A stretch of DNA of 64,000 nt from Alishewanella metallidurans (GTDB taxonomy: Bacteria > Pseudomonadota > Gammaproteobacteria > Enterobacterales > Alteromonadaceae): contig NZ_JALAHQ010000004.1 of NCBI RefSeq assembly GCF_036983985.1, positions 114,133 through 178,132 on the forward strand, in the 5' to 3' direction. Under the pieces are notes generated by a model. That model had not been told where the DNA came from. It made no database searches and saw nothing but the letters and a program-made list of their open reading frames with translations. The stretch's first letter is position 1. The number at the start of each line of letters is the position of its first letter. The translations under genes were made by a program, and so were the position numbers. Positions 18,084-26,280 of the stretch are shown in pieces.

Positions 18084-18719
18084 ATGACTGAATGCCACAG
18101 TTTTACGAAAGACGATGCCATTCGCTTTGCTGATGAGCACAGCGGTTTATTTGGTGAGCATAGCAAATTGAGCTGCGACGAGCTTGGCGATAATAATTTG
18201 AGTTTACTGTTTCGTGTTAGTAACGACAAAGGCCGCAGCCTCATCGTAAAACAAGCTATGGGGCATGTTCATATTGCTAGCGAAAACTGGCAACTCACCC
18301 CCGATCGGGCGCGCATTGAAGCCGAAGTATTAATTAAACACCGTAAACTTTGTCCAGAACACACGATAGAAGTGCTGCACTGTGACTCTAAACTTGCAGC
18401 AATTTTGCTGGAAGATTTAAAAGACTATCGTAATTTAACTACCGAGCTAATTTCGACTAAACAATTTACCCATTTAGCGCCCCAGCTAGCCACTTATTTA
18501 GCGCGCACACTGTATTTCACTAGCGATTTCGCTTTAACTGGGCCCAATAAGAAACAACAGGTTGGTCACTTCTTAAACCCTGAGTTATGCCTAGTAACCG
18601 AAGATTTGAGCTTTACCGACCCTTACTGCAATCATGAGCGCAACAACGTACATGCTGAAATTAGTGCTGACGCACAACAGCTATGGCACGACGACATATT
18701 TTACAGCGCTATAATTTAG
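18084..18719 (+). pseudogene. mtnK: Truncated 5-methylthioribose kinase (MtnK), N-terminal half only
   Basis: The 211-residue frame aligns with the first half of MtnK: start MTECHSFTKDDAIRFADE, LSCDELGDNNLSLLFRV (nucleotide loop), IVKQAMGHVH, DRARIEAE, HFLNPELCLVTEDLSFTDPY and AEISADAQQLW. MtnK phosphorylates methylthioribose in methionine salvage and is normally about 400 residues. The catalytic HGDxHxGS loop and the following DxE metal site are absent from the frame and from the 170 bp after it. In another frame, 18689-18769 encodes a short tail (LANIDQVITLVNYLE) that might be the old C-terminus after an internal deletion. No other mtn gene is nearby. I regard it as a decayed gene. Confidence 0.8.
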
Positions 18720-18889
18720 CCAATATTGACCAAGTTATTACCTTAGTAAATTACCTAGAAATATCATAATGCTAAAAACCTAGGCTGCCACAGGTTGTTA
18801 CAATTTAACACCCGCCTTATAGCACTGATGTGTTTCAGTTAGCTAAGCCGTGTGGCATTCTGCGCTGCTAAAAACAATAGGGTGTATTA

Positions 18890-19564
18890 ATGATATTTGC
18901 ACAACAGCTTAGTCGTGTTTTTGGCCAAGGCGAAAATGCCGTGCACGCGCTACGCGACGTTAGTTTGCGTATTGCTGAAAATGAATTTGTTGCCATTATG
19001 GGTAGTTCTGGTTCTGGCAAGTCTACATTAATGAATATTCTTGGCTGTTTAGACACCCCTAGCAGTGGCAGTTATCAGCTTGATAACCAAGTTATTGGCC
19101 AGCTTGATGATATTAAGTTATCTGCCATGCGCAACCGCCATATCGGTTTTATTTTTCAATCATTTCACTTATTACCACGATTAACCGCAGCGCAAAACGT
19201 GGCTTTACCGCTTAGGTATACTGATACCGAGCCGTTAGAGGCTTTAGCTCGGGCAAATCTATTGTTAGAGCAAGTTGGTCTGGCACACCGCGCTGGACAT
19301 AAACCGCACGAAATGTCAGGGGGCCAGCGCCAGCGCGTTGCTATAGCTCGTGCTTTAATAAATAAGCCTAAAGTTATTTTCGCAGATGAACCTACGGGCA
19401 ACCTAGATAGCAAAACATCAAAAGAAATAATGCTGTTATTAGGTGAGCTGCACAGCCAAGGTAACACCATTGTGATGGTAACGCATGAAGATGAAATAGC
19501 GGCTTACGCGCACCGCGTAATACGCATGCGCGATGGGCAAATAATAGAGGACAACGGATGTTAG
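18890..19564 (+). CDS. ABC transporter ATP-binding protein, MacB/LolD type
   Basis: The 224-residue ATPase contains Walker A (GSSGSGKSTLMNIL), the Q-loop (FIFQSFHLLPRL), the ABC signature (EMSGGQRQRVAIARAL), Walker B (VIFADEPTGNLDSKT) and the H-loop (VTHE). The LGCLDTPSSG segment is characteristic of the MacB/FtsE/LolD group, which works with four-helix permeases that move substrates within or out of the periplasm rather than through the inner membrane. It is the first gene of an operon running to at least 24,870. It overlaps the following adaptor gene by 7 bp. Confidence 0.94.
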   Translation: MIFAQQLSRVFGQGENAVHALRDVSLRIAENEFVAIMGSSGSGKSTLMNILGCLDTPSSGSYQLDNQVIGQLDDIKLSAMRNRHIGFIFQSFHLLPRLTAAQNVALPLRYTDTEPLEALARANLLLEQVGLAHRAGHKPHEMSGGQRQRVAIARALINKPKVIFADEPTGNLDSKTSKEIMLLLGELHSQGNTIVMVTHEDEIAAYAHRVIRMRDGQIIEDNGC

Positions 19565-20502
19565 CCACACTTTACACCTTATTGCTGCTAAGCAATGCTG
19601 CCGAGCAGCCCATTCCGTTACTCTTAACTGGTACCTTACAATCTGCGGATAAACAAACTGTCGTCTCACCTATGAGTGATAGCTGGCGCGTGCAAGTACA
19701 ATGGTTGCAACCAGAAGACCAACCAGTGAAACAGGGTGATTTAATTGCCGTATTTGATGCCGGTAATATTAAAGCACAAATTGAGCAGTTAAAAAGCAGC
19801 ATAATTAATCACGACGAGCGGCTAAACCAGCTAAAAAGTGAACATAAACAAAAGGTCATGGAAGCGGAATACGAACTTGAGCGACGGCAATTACTGTTAG
19901 AAAAAGCCGGTATAGACGCTAATGTTCCCTTAGCAAACTTAAGCGCTTACGACTATGAAAAATATCAATTAGAATTAAAGCGTAGCCGCACTGAAGCCAA
20001 TAAAGCTGCCGAACAACTAGCCGTAGCACGCATTGCTGCTAGTGCGGCTTTAACTAAACAGCAGTTACAGTTAGAGCAATCAAACGCTGAGCTCTTAGAT
20101 GCTGAAACGCAATTAGGCCAAATGAGCGTTATTGCTACTCAAAATGGCACTATTAGTTATGGCACGCACCCGTGGTATGGCACCAAAATTTATGCCGGTA
20201 TTACCGCACAACCCGGATGGGCAATTGCGGAACTTAATCGCACTAACTCTTTGTATATTGAAGCGTGGGTGCATGAAACCGACATGCCTAGGCTGCAGCA
20301 ACATAAAGCTTTAACCGCCTATTTTGATATTGCGCCACAACTGGCTTTTCCACTAAAGCTTAGCTCGGTTGCTCGCCAAGGCGAAAAGCGCCAAAGTTGG
20401 GGCACTGCCCTTTATTACAAAGCCGTTTTTACATCAGATAACTTGCCCATTGCCGAACCAATATTGGGCATGGGCTTACTTATTGAGGTTAGTTTACCAT
20501 AA
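19558..20502 (+). CDS. Periplasmic adaptor (HlyD/membrane-fusion type) 1 of 3
   Basis: The 314-residue protein begins with a hydrophobic signal-like segment (LYTLLLLSNAAEQ). A first lipoyl half contains VKQGDLIAVFDAGNIKAQIEQL, then a long coiled-coil hairpin spans about residues 75-185, and a second lipoyl half with beta-barrel strands follows (TQNGTISYGTHPWYG). This is the layout of adaptors that link inner-membrane transporters to an outer-membrane channel. The region after the coiled coil carries PWYG and HETDMPRLQQ, unlike typical efflux adaptors. It overlaps the ATPase gene and touches the next adaptor gene by one base. Confidence 0.82.
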   Translation: MLATLYTLLLLSNAAEQPIPLLLTGTLQSADKQTVVSPMSDSWRVQVQWLQPEDQPVKQGDLIAVFDAGNIKAQIEQLKSSIINHDERLNQLKSEHKQKVMEAEYELERRQLLLEKAGIDANVPLANLSAYDYEKYQLELKRSRTEANKAAEQLAVARIAASAALTKQQLQLEQSNAELLDAETQLGQMSVIATQNGTISYGTHPWYGTKIYAGITAQPGWAIAELNRTNSLYIEAWVHETDMPRLQQHKALTAYFDIAPQLAFPLKLSSVARQGEKRQSWGTALYYKAVFTSDNLPIAEPILGMGLLIEVSLP

Positions 20503-21518
20503 TGCCTAATTATGTATTTCGTATCTTGGTTAGCCTTACTTTACTAAGTATTACTGCCTGCCAGCCAGACGATATAGCGGATAAAATTACGCCAACTGCG
20601 GTTTTTGTTAAGGCCACAGGCGAGCTTACTGCGGCTAATTCGTTTAAGGCCTCGCCACCTAGCGTAAAAAGCTTATGGCAATACAATATTAAGCAACTTG
20701 CCCCAGAAAGCAGCTTATTACAAGAGCAAGATGTTGTGGTGGCGTTTGATGCCCAACGCTTGGTAGATGACTTAAAAAACAAAAGCATTGAGTTAAAAAG
20801 TGCTGAGCAAGAATTAGCTAACCGCTTGCGCAGTGACGAGCAACGCTATGAAGAGTTAAAACTAAGCTTGGCCGAACGTAAAATGGAATACGACCGAGAC
20901 CAGCGCAAAGCCCAAATTGTCGATCAGTCTCGTTCAGCAAATGATCGCCGTAAAGCACAAATTGATTTCACTATTGCAGACAATCAAAAGCAATTAGCCG
21001 AAGCTCGTTTGGCTAGCCACCAACAACAGCGCCAAGCCGAAAAGCAAATGCTACTAGCAAAAGTTACTCGCTTACAAGCCGAGGTAAGCGACTTAAAACG
21101 CAGCATTAGCCAAATGCAGGTAAAAACGCCCTTCTCTGGCGTAATGGTATATAGCCAAAACTTTGAAGGCGAAAAGTTTTCTAGTGGCGATATGGTGCAG
21201 TTTGGCCAACCGGTTGCTGAAATCAGCCAACTTGACAGTTTATATATTAAAGCCGAAATAGATGAAATAGACCTAAAACAGTTAGTTACCGGGTTAGCGG
21301 TAGAAATTACTTTAGATGCATACCCTGAACGACGCTTTAGCGGAATATTACAAAGCTTAGGTAGTGCGGTGCGGGATAAATCGCGCGATAACCTGCGCCG
21401 AGTGGTAGATGCCACGGTAAAACTAGATGCACTAGATACCGAAATTATGCGGCCCGGCATGACGGCTAGGTTAAACATTAGCCTAACGAGCAGCGTAGGA
21501 GGCGTACATGCGCTATAA
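20502..21518 (+). CDS. Periplasmic adaptor lipoprotein 2 of 3
   Basis: The 338-residue protein has a lipoprotein signal (LLSITAC, Cys20) followed by Gln-Pro-Asp. It contains the first lipoyl half (EQDVVVAFDAQRLVDDLK), a long coiled coil (about residues 85-200) and the second half (VKTPFSGVMVYSQNFEGEKFSSGDMVQFGQP), then a beta-barrel (ISQLDSLYIKAEIDEIDL). This is the standard HlyD/MacA layout. It differs in sequence from its two neighbours, so the three genes are not recent duplicates. It overlaps the next gene by 11 bp. Confidence 0.85.
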   Translation: MPNYVFRILVSLTLLSITACQPDDIADKITPTAVFVKATGELTAANSFKASPPSVKSLWQYNIKQLAPESSLLQEQDVVVAFDAQRLVDDLKNKSIELKSAEQELANRLRSDEQRYEELKLSLAERKMEYDRDQRKAQIVDQSRSANDRRKAQIDFTIADNQKQLAEARLASHQQQRQAEKQMLLAKVTRLQAEVSDLKRSISQMQVKTPFSGVMVYSQNFEGEKFSSGDMVQFGQPVAEISQLDSLYIKAEIDEIDLKQLVTGLAVEITLDAYPERRFSGILQSLGSAVRDKSRDNLRRVVDATVKLDALDTEIMRPGMTARLNISLTSSVGGVHAL

Positions 21519-22695
21519 ATATTATGGATACGGCGCGCTATTGCTAACTTTAATTACTGGTTGCAGCGAGGTTACACTACAGGTGCCCGTATATGCTGTC
21601 GAAAAAGAAACCTTAGTTCACTCAGTCAATGCCGAAGGTGAATTATTTGCGGTTAATTCGGTAAGTATTAGCGCACCTAAATCGGTACAAGGGCCACGCT
21701 TTATTGCGGCTTTAGCAAAAGAGTATGCTGAAGTACAGGCAGGTGATGTGGTGGTTACTTTTGATTCATCGCAGTTACTTAAAGCAAAAATTAAAGCTAA
21801 TACCGGCTTAGGTACTGTAGTTGCTGACGAACAACAGAAGCGCGCCGAACAACAAAATGAGCAAAAAGCGATAGGTTTAGACCAAACCTTGATTGGATAC
21901 GAGTTTTCTTTTGCTGATCGCTTTAGTGTTGATGATGTACAGATCCGCTCTAAGTTAGAAATTCTCGATTCAATGCAAAACAAAGAATATCTTGGCGACA
22001 AGCGCGACTATTTAGGTTGGCAAGAGCAAAGCTTTACTCAGCGTAGCAGCGGCGAGTTAGAGCTATTGCAATTACAACTTGGCCAACAGCAAAGTTTACT
22101 ACAACAAGCAGAAACCGGTTTGGCTGAACTCGAAATTCGCTCGCCGCACAAAGGCATTTTATTATTCGAAACTAATTGGCGCGGTGAAAAACCAGAGGTA
22201 GGCGGCATGGTATTTCCGGGTTCACGTATTGGTAGCATCCCTGACTTAAGCTTACAACACGTTAAATTGCAGGTTATCGAACAAGAAGCTATAGGTTTTG
22301 CTGCAGGGCAACAGGTTAACTTTGCTTTAACGGCTTGGCCTGACGACATGTTAACCGGCGAGATTGTTTCGGTAGCTGCCGTAGCTCAATCACGTGATCG
22401 ACGCGACCCGCGAAAATATATTGAAGTGATAGTAGCGCCAACACAACAAGACCGGCGTTTTATGCCTGGCAACAAAATACGGGCTCATATTTTAGTCGAT
22501 AAAATCGACGATATATTTATGATCCCGCTACAAGCCATTTTCAGTGAACAAAAGCAACTTTATGCTTATAAACTAAACGGCACCTCTTTTGTTAAGCAGC
22601 CCATTACCATTGGTAAAAAAAGCCTAAGCCACGCACAAATTAGTGAAGGTTTAAAAGCTGGTGATCGTATCGCTCTGATTAATCCGGAACAATAA
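21508..22695 (+). CDS. Periplasmic adaptor lipoprotein 3 of 3
   Basis: The 395-residue protein has a lipoprotein signal (LLTLITGC, Cys19). It contains the first lipoyl half (VQAGDVVVTFDSSQLLKAK), a helical region (about 95-205) that is broken by a non-coiled segment (FADRFSVDDVQIRSKLEIL), the second half (IRSPHKGILLFETNWRGEKPEVGG) and a long beta-barrel/membrane-proximal part (MPGNKIRAHILVDKIDDIFMIPLQAIF). The larger C-terminal part matches MacA-like adaptors that touch a MacB permease, so this one is the likeliest direct partner of the permease encoded 4 bp downstream. Confidence 0.85.
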   Translation: MRYKYYGYGALLLTLITGCSEVTLQVPVYAVEKETLVHSVNAEGELFAVNSVSISAPKSVQGPRFIAALAKEYAEVQAGDVVVTFDSSQLLKAKIKANTGLGTVVADEQQKRAEQQNEQKAIGLDQTLIGYEFSFADRFSVDDVQIRSKLEILDSMQNKEYLGDKRDYLGWQEQSFTQRSSGELELLQLQLGQQQSLLQQAETGLAELEIRSPHKGILLFETNWRGEKPEVGGMVFPGSRIGSIPDLSLQHVKLQVIEQEAIGFAAGQQVNFALTAWPDDMLTGEIVSVAAVAQSRDRRDPRKYIEVIVAPTQQDRRFMPGNKIRAHILVDKIDDIFMIPLQAIFSEQKQLYAYKLNGTSFVKQPITIGKKSLSHAQISEGLKAGDRIALINPEQ

Positions 22696-22699
22696 CAGA

Positions 22700-23935
22700 A
22701 TGAAATTAAACCCCTTAATAACCGACACTCTTGCCGAGCTGGCGCAACATAAACTGCGCACCTTTCTTACTCTGTTAGGAATGATATTTGGCGTGGGTGC
22801 CGTTATTGCCATGCTAAATATTGGCGAAGGTGCAGAGCGTGAGGCTTTAAAAACCATTGAAACGATGGGCTTGCGCAATCTTATTGTTGAAGGCCGACTT
22901 TTTGATGAAAAAGCCTTACAAGAGCAACGTAAACATTCACTAGGGCTTAACCAAAGCGATATTGATATTGCGGTGGCTACACTGCGCGATGTCACCGCTT
23001 ATAGTGCTGAGCTAAAACTCGATACCCACAGCATTTATAGCCATCAAGGCAAAAGTGATGGTGTTGCTATAGCCGTTTCACCCAGTTATATGCAGTTAAG
23101 TAAGTTAAACTTTGTTGCTGGGCGTAATTTTACTGAACAAGAAAATCGCTATGCAGCTCAAGTAGCCATTCTAGGTGCTAGAGTAGCAAAAAGTTTATTT
23201 CCCAATGGCGATGCACTTGGTAAAACCGTGAAAGTAAACCATGTTTGGCTGCAAGTGGTAGGCGTATTAGCCGAGCCTTATGCCGGTAGCGATGATTTTC
23301 AGGGTATTAAATTAGGTGGAGAGCAAAACCAATTATTTATGCCCCTACTTAGTGCACAAACGCGCTTTAAACAGCTACCTATGAGTGCCGAGCTAACCTC
23401 ATTTCGTTTGCAACTGGCCGAGCAAGCCAATAATGCGCTTACGGCTAAGGCGTTAGATGCACTGCTAAAACAACGACACAACGATATTGATGACTACACT
23501 ATTATAGTGCCGGCAGCACTGTTGGCTCAGCAAAAACAAACTCAACAAATTTTCAATATTGTTATGTCTTGTGTCGCGGGCATTTCCTTGCTCGTGGGTG
23601 GCATAGGCATTATGAATATCATGTTAGCTACCGTGTTAGAGCGCACTAAAGAAATCGGTTTATTACGTGCTATTGGCGCAACACAACGCGATATTAAACT
23701 GCAATTTGTTGCCGAAAGCTTTGCTATTGCTATTCTTGGTGGTTTACTCGGTATTGTATTTGGTATTTTATTATCTGAGCTTATCGCTTTTTATTCCGAT
23801 TGGGCAGTAAGCTGGTCGTTACTGGCAATAGGCTTGTCTTTTAGTATCTGCGCTCTTATAGGCATTGCTTTTGGTGTTTATCCGGCCATTAAAGCGTCGC
23901 AGCTCGACCCGATTACCGCCTTGCAAAGCGAGTAA
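22700..23935 (+). CDS. ABC transporter permease, MacB type
   Basis: The 411-residue protein has one N-terminal membrane helix (LRTFLTLLGMIFGVGAVIAM), a large periplasmic domain of about 230 residues (with GRNFTEQENRYAAQVAILG) and three C-terminal helices beginning near residue 285, with the FtsX-like EIGLLRAIGATQRDIKLQF coupling loop. This is the MacB/FtsX fold, where the periplasmic domain moves substrate by a mechanotransmission stroke. It pairs with the ATPase at 18,890 and the three adaptors. No outer-membrane TolC gene is included, so an unlinked TolC is needed if the system exports. Confidence 0.93.
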   Translation: MKLNPLITDTLAELAQHKLRTFLTLLGMIFGVGAVIAMLNIGEGAEREALKTIETMGLRNLIVEGRLFDEKALQEQRKHSLGLNQSDIDIAVATLRDVTAYSAELKLDTHSIYSHQGKSDGVAIAVSPSYMQLSKLNFVAGRNFTEQENRYAAQVAILGARVAKSLFPNGDALGKTVKVNHVWLQVVGVLAEPYAGSDDFQGIKLGGEQNQLFMPLLSAQTRFKQLPMSAELTSFRLQLAEQANNALTAKALDALLKQRHNDIDDYTIIVPAALLAQQKQTQQIFNIVMSCVAGISLLVGGIGIMNIMLATVLERTKEIGLLRAIGATQRDIKLQFVAESFAIAILGGLLGIVFGILLSELIAFYSDWAVSWSLLAIGLSFSICALIGIAFGVYPAIKASQLDPITALQSE

Positions 23936-23961
23936 CTTAACCGAGAAAGGAGCACATTATA

Positions 23962-24870
23962 ATGCAACTCATTGCAGCTCGTCGTATTTGGCAACAAGCG
24001 CCGCATAATGCGTTTACCGATCTCGTTTATTTTAATAACGCATTATGGTGTGTATTTCGTGAAGGTAGCGCCCACATTTCTACCGATGGCGCTTTTCGTA
24101 TTTTACGCTCAACTGACAACGGTACTAGCTGGCTTAGCCAAGCGTTAATAAATGCCGTTGATGCCGATTTACGTGATGCAAAGTTTAGCATTGCCCCTAA
24201 TGGTACATTATTGCTACTTGGCGCTGGGGCGTTGCACGATCGCAGTAGCTATAGCCATCAGTCCTACATTTGGCGCTCAAACGACGGTATTCATTGGTCG
24301 GCACCTGAGCCAGTTGGTGAAAAAAACGTCTGGCTGTGGCGCATGACATGGCAACAGCAAAAACTGTATGCCTTGGGTTACGGTATTGGCCAGCCGCGTT
24401 TTGTTCGCTTATACCAAAGCGACGACGCTAGACAATTTCAACCGATAACCGATGTTTATCAAGGCAGTTACGCTAACGAAAGCGGCTTATTATTTGCGCA
24501 CGATGGCACAGCACTTTGCTTGCTTAGACGCGACCCAGACAATGGTTTATTTGGTAAAAGCGTACCGCCATATACACAATGGCAATGGCAGGATATTGGC
24601 TGTCGTATTGGTGGGCCGCAATGGTTGCAGTTACCTAATGGTAAGTTGCTGGCCTGTGTGCGCTTATATGATGAACAAGTGCGTACTAGCTTATGTTGGC
24701 TTGATGCCGTAAACGGTAGCCTAACTGAAGCCCTTACGCTGCCCTCTAGTGGCGATTGCAGCTACGCCGGCATGGTGTTGCAAGGTGATACGCTTTACGT
24801 TAGTTATTACTCATCGCATGAAGACCAAACAGCAATTTATTTAGCCATCGTTAAAACTAACTCGGCATAA
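23962..24870 (+). CDS. Sialidase-like (BNR-repeat) beta-propeller protein without signal peptide
   Basis: The 302-residue protein contains two Asp-box/BNR-type motifs, RSTDNGTSW (about residue 50) and RSNDGIHWSAP (about residue 105), and degenerate repeats later (YQSDDARQF). It also has ALWCVFREG at the N-terminus, so it looks like a five- or six-bladed sialidase-type propeller. It has no export signal, which is unusual because sialidases are mostly secreted. A catalytic role is not proved; the arginine triad cannot be assigned from sequence alone. An AAGGAG site lies upstream and only 26 bp separate it from the ABC permease gene, so it is probably the last gene of that operon. Confidence 0.72.
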   Translation: MQLIAARRIWQQAPHNAFTDLVYFNNALWCVFREGSAHISTDGAFRILRSTDNGTSWLSQALINAVDADLRDAKFSIAPNGTLLLLGAGALHDRSSYSHQSYIWRSNDGIHWSAPEPVGEKNVWLWRMTWQQQKLYALGYGIGQPRFVRLYQSDDARQFQPITDVYQGSYANESGLLFAHDGTALCLLRRDPDNGLFGKSVPPYTQWQWQDIGCRIGGPQWLQLPNGKLLACVRLYDEQVRTSLCWLDAVNGSLTEALTLPSSGDCSYAGMVLQGDTLYVSYYSSHEDQTAIYLAIVKTNSA

Positions 24871-25057
24871 ACGGCAATATAGCGTTAAAATTACTTGCCA
24901 CAAATTGTTAACTGAAGTCACAGTTCTGGCTATTTTCTAACGCTAAGTTCACTTAAGCCAGCAGAGCGTTTATACTGCCGCTGTTTTTTACTATTATTAT
25001 TTGCTTGAGGCTTAATTAAGTTTGTCAACGCAGATTGTTACAAGGAGTAACAATACC

Positions 25058-26152
25058 ATGCAACAGGATACCGGCCGGATAGATTATCTGGATGTTATGC
25101 GCGCAGTATTAATGATGCTAGGTATAGTGTTACATGCTGGCCAACTTTACAACCCGCAACAATCTTGGTTGCTACATGCACCAGAAAGCTCGTCGTTATT
25201 TACCTACCTAATTAGCATCATATCAACCTTTCGCATGCCGGCTTTTTTGGTGGTTTCTGGCTTTTTTTGCGCCATGTTTATTTTACGCTACGGTAATGCC
25301 GTTTTTTTCCGCTCACGTACAAAACGATTACTGATCCCGTTACTTATTAGCGCCATTACTTTAAACGTATTTCAAGCTTACCTGCTACAGCATTTTGGTT
25401 GGATATCAGAAAGCGTACCTAACTATTTAATAAGTGGCGGCTGGGTGCAACATCTTTGGTTTTTAATCGATTTGTTTATATTTATTTTACTGCTTTGTTT
25501 AGGCTACAGCGTGGCACCGCTACGCCGCCTATGTATTAAAATTAATACCTTAGCGGTTAACAGCCTGCCCTTACCGGTTTTTATCGCTTTAATTTCGTTA
25601 TACCCCGGTGGTTTAATACTCTTAAAAGTGCTCGGCGTACCTATGTACGATAGCTGGCTTGGTATCACTGACTTATACGAATTATTATCGTACTTACCGT
25701 TTTTTCTGTTCGGCTTAACTTTATACAGCAGCCCTAAGTGGTTGAATCAATTTAGTAATATTAAACTAATTTATGCCGTTGTTGCTTTAGCGCTGATTGC
25801 CACAACGCATTATTTTATTAATCAAGGTACGGGTATGCTTTGGCAATCAGTATCTTTGTATAGCAGAGCATTATTGTGCTGGTTAAGCGTAGCCTTGTGC
25901 TTTAGCTTATTTAACTACCTAGTTAAGCGTGGTAGCCGGTTCTGGCGTTTTTTATCAGAAGCATCGTACAGCGTATATTTATTCCACCATCTTATTGTGG
26001 TGTTATTAGGTTTATGGCTAATAAATTACAATATCGCACCCATTATTGGCTTTAGCTTAATTGTTACGTTAACCATGCTAGTAACATTGCTAATACATAA
26101 ATACGTGATCGCACCAAATAGCTTATTACGTTTAATGTTTAACGGTAAATAA
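25058..26152 (+). CDS. Membrane acyltransferase (acyltransferase family 3)
   Basis: The 364-residue protein has about ten membrane helices. The N-terminus RIDYLDVMRAVLMMLGIVLHAG contains the conserved histidine and the R/K-x-D start of acyltransferase-3 proteins, which O-acylate envelope sugars or other extracytoplasmic acceptors. The late segment SYSVYLFHHLIVVLLG is also typical. I start at the ATG at 25,058 because AAGGAG lies ten bases upstream; a TTG at 25,022 would add 12 residues. The acceptor is unknown. It stands alone, 187 bp after the sialidase-like gene. Confidence 0.86.
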   Translation: MQQDTGRIDYLDVMRAVLMMLGIVLHAGQLYNPQQSWLLHAPESSSLFTYLISIISTFRMPAFLVVSGFFCAMFILRYGNAVFFRSRTKRLLIPLLISAITLNVFQAYLLQHFGWISESVPNYLISGGWVQHLWFLIDLFIFILLLCLGYSVAPLRRLCIKINTLAVNSLPLPVFIALISLYPGGLILLKVLGVPMYDSWLGITDLYELLSYLPFFLFGLTLYSSPKWLNQFSNIKLIYAVVALALIATTHYFINQGTGMLWQSVSLYSRALLCWLSVALCFSLFNYLVKRGSRFWRFLSEASYSVYLFHHLIVVLLGLWLINYNIAPIIGFSLIVTLTMLVTLLIHKYVIAPNSLLRLMFNGK

Positions 26153-26280
26153 CCTTAGGTTAAATAGCGTGATTTTTTCACGATGAATGGCCTTATAGCG
26201 CAGTTTAATATGGCTAAATGCTTTAATTATTGAAAGCCAAATGATCGTTTCTCTGTCTATTAGCGTAGATAAGCCAATAG

